DNA of 52,660 nt from Campylobacter sp. (GTDB lineage Bacteria > Campylobacterota > Campylobacteria > Campylobacterales > Campylobacteraceae): contig NZ_JAUMZG010000006.1 in NCBI RefSeq assembly GCF_030528245.1, positions 1-52,660 on the forward strand. The letters are read 5' to 3'. Position numbers and translations under genes: made by a program. Shown one piece after another: positions 18,094 to 27,914 of the stretch. How positions within the stretch are numbered: position 1 is the stretch's first letter; every line of letters begins with the position of its first letter. Under the pieces are notes generated by a model that was not told the origin of the DNA, made no database searches, and saw only the letters and a list, made by a program, of their open reading frames with translations.

Positions 18094-18939
18094 ATGCAAG
18101 AAATCATCACCCACATACAAAAAGCCGTTTTGCAAATCAGCAAGGCCCTTAAATCCCCCGACACCTCCCACACCCAAAATAAAAACTCAAGCGGGGATGT
18201 GCAGCTTGGATTTGACATCCTAAGCGATGCGATCATCACCCAAAACCTCAGCCAATGCCCCAGCATCAAGGCCCTCATCAGTGAGGAAAAAGACGCGGCG
18301 CTTGCTTGCAACGATGGGGCAAAATTCATCCTCGCTTACGACCCACTGGACGGCTCAAGCCTGCTTGATGTCAATTTTGCCATAGGCTCCATCTTTGCCA
18401 TCTATGAGAATGAGGCGGGGGCCAAAAACCTCAAAGCCGCCCTTTATAGCATTTATGGGGCTAGGCTTGAGCTTGTCGTCTGCACGGGGGAGAGGCCGCG
18501 GCTTTACCGCCTTGATGATGCGGAGAATTTCATTTTTGTCAGGGATCTTGCCCTGTCTCAAAGGGGCAAAATCAACGCCCCAGGCGGGACGCAAAAATTT
18601 TGGAGCGCCAAGCATCAAGCCCTCATCAAAAGCCTATTTGACGAGGGTTACAGGCTAAGATACAGCGGGGCTATGGTGAGCGACATCCATCAAATTTTAC
18701 TCAAGGGCGGCGGGCTTTTCAGCTACCCGGCCACTGAGGATGCCCCGCAAGGTAAGTTGCGCGCCCTTTTTGAGGTCCTGCCCCTTGCATTGATCGTTGA
18801 AAAAGCGGGGGGCAAAACCAGCGACGGACTGAGCGATTCGCTTTTGGGGCTAGAATTTTCACAGCCTCACGCGACCACGCCCTGCTTTTTTGGCTCAGAG
18901 TATGAAATCACAAAGCTTTTAAGGGTCTACAATGACTAA
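18094..18939 (+). CDS. fbp: Fructose-1,6-bisphosphatase, class I
   Basis: Hydrolyses fructose 1,6-bisphosphate to fructose 6-phosphate, the committed gluconeogenic step in organisms that, like most Campylobacter, do not use glucose by classic glycolysis. The 281-residue protein has the metal/substrate motif DPLDGSS (83-89), the acidic pair in SEEKD (E64-E65), and the C-terminal segment FEVLPLALIVEKAGG. It is shorter than the E. coli enzyme (332). AGGAG lies 8 bases before the ATG. The 3' end overlaps the next small gene by 8 bases. Confidence 0.95.
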   Translation: MQEIITHIQKAVLQISKALKSPDTSHTQNKNSSGDVQLGFDILSDAIITQNLSQCPSIKALISEEKDAALACNDGAKFILAYDPLDGSSLLDVNFAIGSIFAIYENEAGAKNLKAALYSIYGARLELVVCTGERPRLYRLDDAENFIFVRDLALSQRGKINAPGGTQKFWSAKHQALIKSLFDEGYRLRYSGAMVSDIHQILLKGGGLFSYPATEDAPQGKLRALFEVLPLALIVEKAGGKTSDGLSDSLLGLEFSQPHATTPCFFGSEYEITKLLRVYND

Positions 18940-19123
18940 GGATAAATTTGAACAGGATCTGGACGCCAAAAAGGAAATTTTGCAGCATTGTCAGCTTTCT
19001 AGGCGTTTGAATTCTTGCTACAATTGCGAGGAAATTTTCAACTGCCCAACGCGCAAAAACTATGTCAATGCCGTTTATAGCAGCATGTCTAAGGATAAAA
19101 CCGATGGCGGATTTGATTTTTAG
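18932..19123 (+). CDS. Small Cys-rich protein between fbp and metG
   Basis: A 63-residue hydrophilic protein with four cysteines: HCQLSRRLNSCYNCEEIFNC. The pattern C-x10-C-x2-C-x5-C could bind a metal such as zinc or an Fe-S cluster, which is inference. There is no signal peptide or membrane segment. It overlaps fbp by 8 bases and ends 8 bases before metG. The same small gene sits between fbp and metG in C. jejuni, and that conservation argues it is real. Function unknown. Confidence 0.82.
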   Translation: MTKDKFEQDLDAKKEILQHCQLSRRLNSCYNCEEIFNCPTRKNYVNAVYSSMSKDKTDGGFDF

Positions 19124-19131
19124 GGGAGAAG

Positions 19132-20997
19132 ATGCGTTATATCACCACACCGATTTATTATGTCAATGATGTGCCCCACTTGGGGCATGCCTACACCACG
19201 ATCATCGCCGATACCTTGGCGAATTTTTACCGCCTGCAGGGGCACGAAACCCTCCTGCTAACCGGCACTGACGAGCACGGGCAAAAGATAGAACAAGCCG
19301 CTAAAAACAAAAATTTCACCCCCAAAGAATACGCCGATAAAATCAGCCTAGAATTTAAAAAACTCTGGGATGATTTTGAAATCAAATACGACCTTTACGC
19401 AAGGACCACCGACTCAGGGCATGTCGACTTTGTGAGGGCGATGTTTTTGAAAATGTGGGAGGGGGGAGACATCTATAAGGACGCCTATGAGGGGCATTAT
19501 TGCGTCTCGTGTGAGAGCTTTTTTGCCCCGAGCCAACTCGCCAATGAGGCCTGTCCTGACTGTGGCAAAAAGACGCAAATTCTCAAAGAAGAGAGCTATT
19601 TTTTCAGGCTTTCTCGCTATGCGGATAAAATTTTGGCCTGGTATGAAGAGGCAAGGCCCATACTCCCGCAAAACAAAACCCGCGAGCTGATCAATTTCAT
19701 CAAGGCCGGACTCAAGGATCTCTCCATCACGCGCACGAGCTTTGACTGGGGCATCAGGCTGCCCGAACCAATCAACGATGAAAAGCACATCATTTATGTT
19801 TGGCTGGATGCGCTCTTCATCTATGTAAGCTCACTGGGAAAAGATGGGGGGCGATTTTGGCCAGCGCAGGTGCATCTGGTGGGCAAGGATATTTTGCGCT
19901 TTCACGCCATTTACTGGCCGGCTTTTTTGATGAGCGTGGGTCTGCCCTTGCCCAAATTCATCGCTGCGCACGGATGGTGGACGAAGGATGGGGAGAAAAT
20001 GAGCAAATCCAAGGGTAATGTCTTGCATCCTAAGGAGCTCGCGGATGCTTATGGATTGGAGGCTTTGCGCTATTTTTTACTGCGCGAGGTGCCCTTTGGT
20101 AGCGATGGAGATTTTAGCGAGGCGGCCCTCATCAAGCGCATCAATACCGAGCTTGGCAATGAATTTGGAAACCTGCTGGGGCGCATCGTGGGGATGAGTG
20201 AGAAATACAGCGGCGGGAGGATTAGCAAAGATAGGCTTTTGGAATTTTTCAGTGCCGAGCTGGATGAGGCTAAAGACTGCCTCAAAAACGCAGAGGAATT
20301 TTTAGAAAATTTGCAATTCAATCGCTATTTGGAAGAGCTTTTTAGGGCCTTAGGCGTAGCGAATTTGGCCATCAGCAAGTATGAGCCTTGGAATTTGATA
20401 AAAAATGGGCAAGAAGACAGGGCGATCGCCCTCGTGTCCCTGTGCGCCAATATTCTCGCCCGCGCCAATCTCCTCCTAAGCCCCGTCCTGCCAAAATCTT
20501 GCGCTAGGGTTGCGGGGGCCCTGGGGTATGCTTTAAGCGGGGAAAATTATCAAAATTTAATCAAAAACGATGCGCTTTTAAATTTTCAGACCCGCAATTG
20601 CGAACCCCTGTTTTCTAAGGTAGAAGGGCCGCTTTTGCCTGCAAAAACCGAGCCTCAAAAAGAGCCTTGCGATAAAATTAAGCTCGAAGATTTCGCTAAA
20701 ATCCACATCCAAGTCGCCCTTGTGAAATCCTGCGAGAGGGTGGAGGGCAGTGAGAAGCTTTTGAAATTGCGGCTTGAGCTTGCAAATGGGGAGCAAAGGC
20801 AGGTGGTTTCGGGCATTGCGAAATTTTACGAGCCCGGTGAGCTTGTGGGGAGGCAGCTGTGTCTCCTCTCCAATCTCAAAAAGGCAAAAATTTTTGGCCA
20901 AGAAAGCGATGGGATGATACTCTCGGCTAAAAGTGGCGACAAACTCGTGCTCATAGGCCCTGAAAGCCTTGTAGAAAATGGCTCTTTTGTCGGCTGA
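19132..20997 (+). CDS. metG: Methionyl-tRNA synthetase
   Basis: Charges initiator and elongator tRNA(Met). The 621-residue class I enzyme opens RYITTPIYYVNDVPHLGH with the HIGH-type motif at 16-19. It has a Cys4 zinc knuckle (CVSCESFF...CPDC, about 124-143) and the KMSKS loop GEKMSKSKGN (about 288-297). It ends in a C-terminal tRNA-binding/dimerisation domain from about residue 520 (KIHIQVALVKSCERVEGSEK). GGGGAG lies just before the ATG. The stop TGA shares a base with the ATG of the next gene. Confidence 0.96.
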   Translation: MRYITTPIYYVNDVPHLGHAYTTIIADTLANFYRLQGHETLLLTGTDEHGQKIEQAAKNKNFTPKEYADKISLEFKKLWDDFEIKYDLYARTTDSGHVDFVRAMFLKMWEGGDIYKDAYEGHYCVSCESFFAPSQLANEACPDCGKKTQILKEESYFFRLSRYADKILAWYEEARPILPQNKTRELINFIKAGLKDLSITRTSFDWGIRLPEPINDEKHIIYVWLDALFIYVSSLGKDGGRFWPAQVHLVGKDILRFHAIYWPAFLMSVGLPLPKFIAAHGWWTKDGEKMSKSKGNVLHPKELADAYGLEALRYFLLREVPFGSDGDFSEAALIKRINTELGNEFGNLLGRIVGMSEKYSGGRISKDRLLEFFSAELDEAKDCLKNAEEFLENLQFNRYLEELFRALGVANLAISKYEPWNLIKNGQEDRAIALVSLCANILARANLLLSPVLPKSCARVAGALGYALSGENYQNLIKNDALLNFQTRNCEPLFSKVEGPLLPAKTEPQKEPCDKIKLEDFAKIHIQVALVKSCERVEGSEKLLKLRLELANGEQRQVVSGIAKFYEPGELVGRQLCLLSNLKKAKIFGQESDGMILSAKSGDKLVLIGPESLVENGSFVG

Positions 20998-21947
20998 TGC
21001 AAATTTCAAATCTCAGTGAGCTTTTAAACGCGACCCTCATCAATGAGGGCTCTGTGCTGAGTGTGGGGGGCTTTTGCATCGATCTTGCCTCGCTCAAACC
21101 TAGCTTTGCTTTTTTTTCCAATGATGCGAGCGAGGTGGATGAGGCCGTGCGGAAGGGCGCCTTTGTCGTGGTGAGTGAGGAAAGGTTTGCCGTCAAAGAT
21201 GCGGAGGTGTTTTATCTGCAGGTGGAGAATTTGCAAAACGCTATTTTGCGGCTTTTGCGCTTTTTGTGTGAGGAGAAGGGACTTGAATTTGTCCTGTGCG
21301 AGGGGGGGGATTTTCGGCTTTGCGAGGGCTTTGGCTTGAAGAAATTAAGCGGGAGAGTTGCTTGGGACTTTGAGCCCTTAAGCCGTGCGAGGGCTGGGGA
21401 AATTTTCTGCTGCGAGGCTGCGGATTATCTTTTAAAACTCGGTGCGTTTTATGGACGCCTAGAGGATGAAAACTATGAAATTTTAAGCCGCTCAAGCCCC
21501 TTTTATACCAGTGTGCTGTGTGAGAATTTGTATTTTAAAAACATCCCCTTGCCTCTTATTTATGCTGAGAATTTTGCAAAATGGGTGGGCTTTTTGCAAA
21601 AAAGGGGCCAAAAGCTTCGTTTTGATGCGGGGAGGCTTGATTTTTTTAAAATTTATTTTGTCAATGAAAATAATGAAATCCTAGCCTTTGGAAAAGGGGC
21701 TAGAGCTTTTATTGTGGTGTTTTGCGAGGAGGATTTTAACTTTTGGCTGGAAAATTTTAGGCCGCAAAAGGAGTTGAAAACGGCCTTAAAAAATTCTTTA
21801 TTTTGTGATTTTTCTTATCAAAACCTTGCGGATTTAAAGAATTTTAAAGATTTTCGCTACTGCCTTGTGCTGGTGGATGATGAGGGGGAATTTGTGAGAA
21901 ATTTTGAGAAGAGGGAGGGTGGGGAAAAAAACTTATTGAACCCGTAA
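20997..21947 (+). CDS. Conserved protein with a MurE/MurF-like N-terminus, function unknown
   Basis: A 316-residue cytoplasmic protein. The first 65 residues, including FAFFSNDASEVDEAVRKGAF and VVVSEE, resemble the N-terminal UDP-binding domain of Mur ligases, where a xxFFAxxG..dGH-type strand is followed by the A-x-x-x-G-A-x-x-V-V pattern. The ATP-binding GxxGKT/S motif of real Mur ligases is absent, so it should not be a ligase. The rest is Phe/Glu/Leu-rich with no motif I recognise. The start overlaps the metG stop (TGATG). A G8 run at 21302-21309 lies in the coding sequence. C. jejuni has an unknown gene at this position. Confidence 0.8.
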   Translation: MQISNLSELLNATLINEGSVLSVGGFCIDLASLKPSFAFFSNDASEVDEAVRKGAFVVVSEERFAVKDAEVFYLQVENLQNAILRLLRFLCEEKGLEFVLCEGGDFRLCEGFGLKKLSGRVAWDFEPLSRARAGEIFCCEAADYLLKLGAFYGRLEDENYEILSRSSPFYTSVLCENLYFKNIPLPLIYAENFAKWVGFLQKRGQKLRFDAGRLDFFKIYFVNENNEILAFGKGARAFIVVFCEEDFNFWLENFRPQKELKTALKNSLFCDFSYQNLADLKNFKDFRYCLVLVDDEGEFVRNFEKREGGEKNLLNP

Positions 21948-23322
21948 AAATTTCGTAAAATCAAATCCTTTGACAAAATGATGTTGGTCTTAGCCCTCGT
22001 TAGCTACACAATTTTATATTAATTTGTAGCATATTGCTTATGATGAACTCATGTCCTATAGTCTATAAATTACCTAAAAGTCACTATGCTCGACGATGTT
22101 TAACAATCAATACAAACTTATTTTCAATGCCTCCTTAAAATCATAAATCATCACAACAATACTATGTCCCACCGCTCACATTTCCATCCTAGTAACGATG
22201 CAATTTGTATCCTCGTAAATTTCTAGAGGATTGACCTTCGTATCACTCTATAATCATTATCATCTTAAATTCCACAACCATTGGCAAGATTTATATTTGT
22301 AACTTAAAGTTTCTTGAATCGATTTTTCATTGTCGTTAACTCTTCATATAAAAACATTTTGAGGTTAAGTGATTTAAATTTTCCACAACAAATGTGGCAG
22401 TTTAAATTAAAGCCACAATGCCCTCTTGGGTATATTAAAATATTATCTTTCAGCATCCACAAGTCGATGCGAGCTGCAAAATTTCAAAAAATTTAGCTTA
22501 CTGCTCAAAGCCAAATTAGGTTGTTTGATTGCTCTTAAATGTTCTTTATGGTGTAGCCGATTATCATATTTTCATATTTTTTAAGGTTCCATAAAATAAA
22601 TTGCAAACCATTGTATTTGAACAAATGGCAAATTCATCAACGCTCTATCGCAAATATCTTGTAACTTTTAACAAAACAAAAAAGTAATTTTTCCAAACAA
22701 AGCACCAAAATTTACATCCGCTGTGAAGTATCATATTAGCCCCCTGCTAAGGTCACTCAAATCATCATTTTCTACACCTAAGGGCTATTTTCTTTAAAAA
22801 TTTTTTACACCTTGCACAAATCCTCATCATTTCAAAATTTCTTAAACATATTTACTTTAAATATTGGTTAAAAGATCCCGCTACAAGGCGCATCCACCTG
22901 CTTATCCATTCCATCACTTTTAAAAAGATTGGCCAATTTTCACACTTAACTAACGAATTTATATTAATTTTGAGAAAAATTTTTCCCTCAATAATTCTTT
23001 AGAATCTCACAAATAAGCGCGTCTCAGTTTATAATTTTTCGCAAGTGCACCGTTTAAATTTTTTACAATTGACAATATTTAAAGCCTAATAAAATTTCAT
23101 CAATACAAAATAGTCCCATCATAAATATCCATCAAGCTTAGAGATTTGACCCCCTTGTCGCTTTATAAATATAAAAATAAATCATCAGTTTTATCGAGAA
23201 ATTTCGATTTAGGATTAAATTTCCCTGTATCATTCAGTAACAAAACCAAATCTCATTGCCGATTTTAAATTTTTTTTATTCTTTAAAGGCTAAAATTCCA
23301 AGAAAATCACAAAGGAGCCAAC
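21948..23322. other. 1.4 kb AT-rich stretch without an intact gene
   Basis: About 1,375 bases, visibly richer in A+T than the genes on both sides, with stop codons scattered in all frames. The longest ATG-initiated frame (22314-22496, +) lacks a convincing ribosome site. The minus strand has several protein-like open fragments of about 25-60 codons in different frames (around 23250-23150, 22500-22300 and 22230-22110), one with clustered Cys codons (NLNCHICCGKFK, near 22380-22410). That is the look of a decayed minus-strand gene, but I cannot name it. No tandem repeat, CRISPR array, tRNA or insertion-sequence end was seen. C. jejuni has an ogt-like methyltransferase gene here; no remnant of its PCHRV motif was found. 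Confidence 0.7.
23291..23296 (+). promoter_or_regulatory. -10-like element (TAAAAT) upstream of acnB
   Basis: TAAAAT preceded by a T-rich block (23265-23284) lies 27 bases before the acnB ATG, followed by the ribosome site AAAGGAG. It is the only reasonable promoter between the AT-rich gap and acnB. Predicted by eye. Confidence 0.45.
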
Positions 23323-25869
23323 ATGTCTTTCACGCAAGATTATCAAGAGTCAGTCGCCCAAAGAGCCGCCCTCGCTGTCCCCCCCCTCCCTCTCAATGCC
23401 GAGCAGACTAAGGAGCTTTGTGAGCTACTTCAGGGCAGCACAGACGAGGCTCTGGCACAGCTTTTGCAGGATCGCGTCAGTCCCGGCGTGGATGATGCCG
23501 CCCTTGTTAAATGTGAATTTCTAGCCTCCCTTTTGAAAGGAAAAATCACCTGTCCCATCATCGACAAAAAAAGGGCCCTAAAGATGCTAGGCACGATGCT
23601 TGGCGGTTATAATGTCAAGGTCCTGATCGAGGCTTTGGGGGATGAGAATTTAGCCCCTCTGGCCGCGGATGAGCTTAAAAACATCATCTTCATCCACGAT
23701 GATTTCCACACTCTGGCAGAACTCAGCCGCACCAATCCCCACGCAAGGGCGATCCTGCAAAGCTGGGCAGATGCGGAGTGGTTTTTAAAACGCCCCAAAC
23801 TCCCCGCAGTCATCCCCTGCATAGCCTTTAAGGTCCCAGGCGAAACGAATACGGACGATCTGAGCCCTGCTGGCGATGCCTTCACGCGAAGCGACATCCC
23901 CCTCCACGCCAACGCCATGCTAAAAGTGCGCCAAGCCGGCTCACTCGATATCATCAAAAAGCTGAAAAAAAGCGGCCGAGAGGTCGTTTATGTGGGCGAT
24001 GTGGTGGGCACGGGCTCAAGCCGCAAATCGGCGATAAATTCCATCCAGTGGCATTTGGGAAAGGAGCTTGAAGGAGTGCCGAACAAGCACAGCGGGGGCA
24101 TCATCCTAGGATCAACCATCGCGCCGATTTTTTTCAACACAGCCCAAGATAGCGGCGCCTTGCCCATCGTGTGTGATGTGAGCGCACTGGAAACGGGCGA
24201 TGAGTTTGAGATCCACACCTACGAGGGCAAAATCATCAAAAAGGGCCAGTGCATCGCGACCTTCACCCTCACGCCCAACACCCTGCTCGATGAAGTGAGG
24301 GCTGGGGGACGCATCCCCCTCATCATCGGGCGGGGACTTTGCGCGAGGGCGCGAGAATTTTTGGAGCTTGAGGGGGAAGAAATTTTCACCAAGCCTGAGC
24401 AGCCGCAAAATTCAAGCGGGGGCTACACCCTAGCGCAAAAAATGCTCGGCAGGGCTTGCGGCGTGGAGGGGGTGCGTCCGGGGATGTATATCGAGCCTAA
24501 GACCTTAACCGTAGGCTCTCAGGATACCACAGGGCCGATGACGCGTGATGAGATTAAGGAGCTTGCGAGTCTGGGATTTAATGCGGACTTCGTTTTGCAG
24601 AGCTTCTGCCATACCGCCGCCTACCCGAAGGTGAGTGATTCTAAGCTTCACAAAACCCTCCCCGCCTTCATCACGAGCCGCAGCGGGGTGAGTTTGAGAC
24701 CCGGAGATGGGGTCATCCACTCCTGGCTCAATCGCTTCGTCCTGCCCGATACCGTCGGCACGGGCGGGGACTCGCACACACGCTTTCCCATCGGCATCTC
24801 CTTTCCAGCCGGAAGCGGGCTCGTGGCCTTTGCGGCGGTAACGGGCGCCATGCCGCTCAATGTGCCTGAGAGCGTTTTGGTGCGCTTTAGCGGGGAGTTG
24901 CAGCCGGGCGTAACGCTTAGGGATCTTGTCAATGCTATCCCTTATTATGCGATTAAAGAGGGCTTACTCACGGTGGAGAAGAAAAACAAAAAAAATATCT
25001 TTGCGGGGAAAATTTTGGAGATCGAGGGGCTGCCAAATTTAAAGGCTGAGCAAGCCTTTGAGCTTAGTGATGCGAGTGCGGAGCGCAGTGCGGCGGCTTG
25101 CTGTGTGGATTTGAGTATTGAAAGTGTGAGTGAGTATATGTGCTCCAATGTGGCCCTGATGGAGGCGATGATAGAGGCGGGCTATGAGGATAAAAAAACC
25201 CTCGCCAGAAGGGCGGAGAAGATGAGGGCGTGGCTTGAAAATCCTAGCCTTTTGAGAGCGGATAAGGATGCAAAATACGCGCATGTTTTTGAGATCGACT
25301 TGAACGAAATCACCGAGCCGATCTTGGCCTGCCCTAATGACCCTGACGATGTGGCGACTTTGAGTGAAATTTTGAGCGATGAGAAAAGGCCAAAGAAGAT
25401 CGATGAGGTTTTTGTGGGCTCTTGCATGACAAACATCGGGCATTATAGGGCCTTGGGTGAAATTCTTAAAAATCGGGGCATACTCAAAACCCGACTCTGG
25501 GTCGTGCCGCCTACGAAGATGGATAAGGCGCAGCTTAGTGCGGAGGGCTATTATAGTGTTTTCGGTGCGGCGGGGGCTAGGATAGAGGTGCCGGGCTGCT
25601 CGCTGTGCATGGGGAATCAGGCTAGGGTTAATGACGGGGCTGTGGTTTTTTCAACCTCAACGAGAAATTTTGACAACAGAATGGGCATGGGCGCGAAGGT
25701 CTATTTGGGTAGTGCTGAGCTAGCGGCGGTGTGTGCGATTTTGGGTAAAATCCCTAGCAAAGAGGAGTATTTGCAAATCGTGCGGGATAAATTGAGCGAT
25801 GAGTCTAAGGCGGAAATTTATAAATACTTAAATTTCAATCAAATTAAAGATTTCAAGCTGGAAGATTAG
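23323..25869 (+). CDS. acnB: Aconitate hydratase B
   Basis: Interconverts citrate and isocitrate in the TCA cycle with a [4Fe-4S] cluster; apo-AcnB can also bind mRNA. The 848-residue protein has the AcnB order: an N-terminal HEAT-like domain (about 1-160), then the swivel domain ([23 protein letters not shown]) and the catalytic domains. Cluster cysteines fit [20 protein letters not shown] and [19 protein letters not shown] is 6 bases upstream of the ATG. The length equals that of other AcnB proteins (about 850-865). It is transcribed alone or into the ankyrin gene 48 bases later. Confidence 0.97.
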   Translation: MSFTQDYQESVAQRAALAVPPLPLNAEQTKELCELLQGSTDEALAQLLQDRVSPGVDDAALVKCEFLASLLKGKITCPIIDKKRALKMLGTMLGGYNVKVLIEALGDENLAPLAADELKNIIFIHDDFHTLAELSRTNPHARAILQSWADAEWFLKRPKLPAVIPCIAFKVPGETNTDDLSPAGDAFTRSDIPLHANAMLKVRQAGSLDIIKKLKKSGREVVYVGDVVGTGSSRKSAINSIQWHLGKELEGVPNKHSGGIILGSTIAPIFFNTAQDSGALPIVCDVSALETGDEFEIHTYEGKIIKKGQCIATFTLTPNTLLDEVRAGGRIPLIIGRGLCARAREFLELEGEEIFTKPEQPQNSSGGYTLAQKMLGRACGVEGVRPGMYIEPKTLTVGSQDTTGPMTRDEIKELASLGFNADFVLQSFCHTAAYPKVSDSKLHKTLPAFITSRSGVSLRPGDGVIHSWLNRFVLPDTVGTGGDSHTRFPIGISFPAGSGLVAFAAVTGAMPLNVPESVLVRFSGELQPGVTLRDLVNAIPYYAIKEGLLTVEKKNKKNIFAGKILEIEGLPNLKAEQAFELSDASAERSAAACCVDLSIESVSEYMCSNVALMEAMIEAGYEDKKTLARRAEKMRAWLENPSLLRADKDAKYAHVFEIDLNEITEPILACPNDPDDVATLSEILSDEKRPKKIDEVFVGSCMTNIGHYRALGEILKNRGILKTRLWVVPPTKMDKAQLSAEGYYSVFGAAGARIEVPGCSLCMGNQARVNDGAVVFSTSTRNFDNRMGMGAKVYLGSAELAAVCAILGKIPSKEEYLQIVRDKLSDESKAEIYKYLNFNQIKDFKLED

Positions 25870-25917
25870 CGCGTGCGCGGTGGGTGCGATGATGAAGGTA
25901 TTTGCTAAGGATTTTGG

Positions 25918-27168
25918 TTGAAAAATTGGCTGTTTGTCGTCTTTCTCCTTGCTGGTTTTGGCATCGTGCAGGCTAAGACTTGCGAGGAGCTTAAGACTGG
26001 AAGTGGGGGTTTTTTTGATGCGGGGGCCGACTTTAGCGATAAAAATTTGCTCGAATGGATCGACACTTGTGAATTTTCTTTGAAAAATCAAGCATTCACG
26101 AAAAAGCTCTATCAAATCGCCAATCAAATTCGTGGCAATAGTAGCGTTTGCTCGGGGCTTTCTTACTTGGAAAAACTACGAAAATTTCAATACCTGCTCC
26201 TGCAAATCCCCCTAAACCCCACAACTTACCAAAAAAAACTTCAAAAAGCTGAAATTTTAGAGCAAAAATACGATGTCCTTAAGGCTTATTTTAGATACTG
26301 GGCCTATCAAAGCATAGGAAATTTCAGGCTTTACCGTGAATTTTGGCAAGAATACAACAAGGCCCTAAAGCCTTTGGAGGAGTATTTTGAAAGCAATTTC
26401 AACTTTGACAAGGGCAGTAATATCTATTACACCAGTAATGCCCTGAATGAATTTTTAAACTGGGCAGTGGGTGGGACGAAGATTCACAAAGATATATCCG
26501 CTTTGTCAAGATTCGTCGCCAATAAGCACAATGACGCAATGCGCCTGGAGCAATACATCCTCGCCCATCAACCCACCCCATCCGAGCTCACTCTAGCCCT
26601 GAGATCTGCCCTGCTCAATCAAAGGGATGTGAAAATTTTAGGGACCTTGCTTGAATTTGGAGCCAAATTTGATGAAGGCTATGAAAGTGCGATATTTTAC
26701 GCCCTAGAAAATGAAGCCAACACGGCTTTTTTGATCGACAAAGGAGCTGATGTCAATCACAGCAATGCCTTCGGGAAAACCCCGCTTTTTTACGCCATTG
26801 AATTTAACGATAAAAACATCATCAAGCTTTTGATCGAAAGGGGCGCGAACATCCACCAAAAATATATCAACAATAACGAAAAGCTGGCCCTAAGTGCCAA
26901 TATAGGCAGCGATACGCCCTATTTTATCACCCTTTGCGCTTTGGAGCACACCTCTAAGAATGTGTTCATGCACGCGGCGAGCTATGCGGATGTGGAAATT
27001 CTTAAATTGCTAGTGGCTGGGGGTGTGGATATTTTCGCTGTGGATGATTTGGGCTTTAACGCACTGGATTTTGCCCTCATAGCAGACAAAAAAGAAAACG
27101 CCGCCTACCTTGAAAAATTAGGACTTAAGGCCAATAAAAATTTATTTTACGGGGACAGATTGGAATGA
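25918..27168 (+). CDS. Periplasmic ankyrin-repeat protein
   Basis: A 416-residue protein with an N-terminal signal peptide (KNWLFVVFLLAGFGIVQA, cleavage before KTCEEL) and an uncharacterised central domain. At least three ankyrin-type repeats follow in the C-terminal 180 residues (for example AFLIDKGADVNHSNAFGKTP, then IIKLLIERGANIH and ILKLLVAGGVDIFAVDDLG). The start is a TTG at 25918, supported by AAGGA 6 bases upstream and the signal peptide right after it. Ankyrin repeats bind partner proteins; the partner is unknown. It overlaps the SDR gene by 4 bases. C. jejuni has an ankyrin protein at this position. Confidence 0.9.
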   Translation: MKNWLFVVFLLAGFGIVQAKTCEELKTGSGGFFDAGADFSDKNLLEWIDTCEFSLKNQAFTKKLYQIANQIRGNSSVCSGLSYLEKLRKFQYLLLQIPLNPTTYQKKLQKAEILEQKYDVLKAYFRYWAYQSIGNFRLYREFWQEYNKALKPLEEYFESNFNFDKGSNIYYTSNALNEFLNWAVGGTKIHKDISALSRFVANKHNDAMRLEQYILAHQPTPSELTLALRSALLNQRDVKILGTLLEFGAKFDEGYESAIFYALENEANTAFLIDKGADVNHSNAFGKTPLFYAIEFNDKNIIKLLIERGANIHQKYINNNEKLALSANIGSDTPYFITLCALEHTSKNVFMHAASYADVEILKLLVAGGVDIFAVDDLGFNALDFALIADKKENAAYLEKLGLKANKNLFYGDRLE

Positions 27169-27914
27169 AAACAGCCCTCATCACAGGAGCGAGCTCGGGC
27201 TTTGGTGCCGCTTGCGTTAGAGCCTTCATCGGAGAGGGTTATCAGGTCATAGCCCTTGCCCGCCGCAGAGAGAAATTGGAGCGCTTGAAGCAGGAATTTG
27301 GAGACAAAATTCACCCTCTTTGCGTGGATGTGAGGCAGCAAAAAGAGCTTTTTGAGGCCATAGAAAATTTACCCCAAGCCTTCAAAAATATCAGCATACT
27401 TTTTAACAACGCAGGCCTAGCGCTAGGCCTTGAGGAATTTGACAAACTAAGCCTCGAGGACATCGATACTATGGTGGATACGAATATCAAAGGCTTTTTA
27501 TATGTCGCAAGGGCGATCATCCCTCTTTTGAGGAAGCAAAAGGACGCGCACATCTTCAATATCGGCTCCATAGCGGGTAACACGCCCTATTTTGGTGGCA
27601 ATGTCTATTGCGGCACGAAGGCCTTTGTGCGGCAGTTTTCGCGAGCCTTGCGTAACGATTTGAGGGGCTCAAACATCAAGGTTACCAATATCGCCCCAGG
27701 TCTTTGCAAGACAGAATTCAGCAAGGTGCGCTTTAAGGGCGATGAAGCGAGGGCCGATGCGCTCTATGAAAACACGCACTTCATCACAGCAGAGGACATC
27801 GCGAAGCTCGTGCTTTCCCTCATCGCCCTGCCAAGCCATGTCAATGTCAATGAAATCGAGCTCATGCCCCTAACGCAAACTTGGGCAGGAACCCACACAG
27901 AAAGGATACAATGA
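27165..27914 (+). CDS. Short-chain dehydrogenase/reductase, YdfG-like
   Basis: NAD(P)-dependent oxidoreductase of the classical SDR family. Motifs: the nucleotide-binding TGASSGFG (near 6-13), ALARRREK whose Arg residues suggest NADP preference, NNAGLA (near 86-91), and the catalytic Ser with Y-x-x-x-K (GSIAG then YCGTKA, near 130-153). YdfG-type enzymes oxidise hydroxy acids such as L-allo-threonine or serine; the substrate here is inferred only. It overlaps its upstream and downstream genes by 4 bases each, making an acnB-distal operon that ends with trmA. Confidence 0.92.
   Translation: MKTALITGASSGFGAACVRAFIGEGYQVIALARRREKLERLKQEFGDKIHPLCVDVRQQKELFEAIENLPQAFKNISILFNNAGLALGLEEFDKLSLEDIDTMVDTNIKGFLYVARAIIPLLRKQKDAHIFNIGSIAGNTPYFGGNVYCGTKAFVRQFSRALRNDLRGSNIKVTNIAPGLCKTEFSKVRFKGDEARADALYENTHFITAEDIAKLVLSLIALPSHVNVNEIELMPLTQTWAGTHTERIQ

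Noticed and set aside
22314..22496. 60-codon plus-strand ORF in the AT-rich gap
   Set aside because: There is no ribosome site, unlikely composition and no recognisable motif; an open frame of this size is expected by chance in 1.4 kb.
21948..23322. Replication origin or oriT in the AT-rich gap
   Set aside because: No cluster of DnaA boxes, no iterons and no neighbouring dnaA, rep or relaxase gene was seen.
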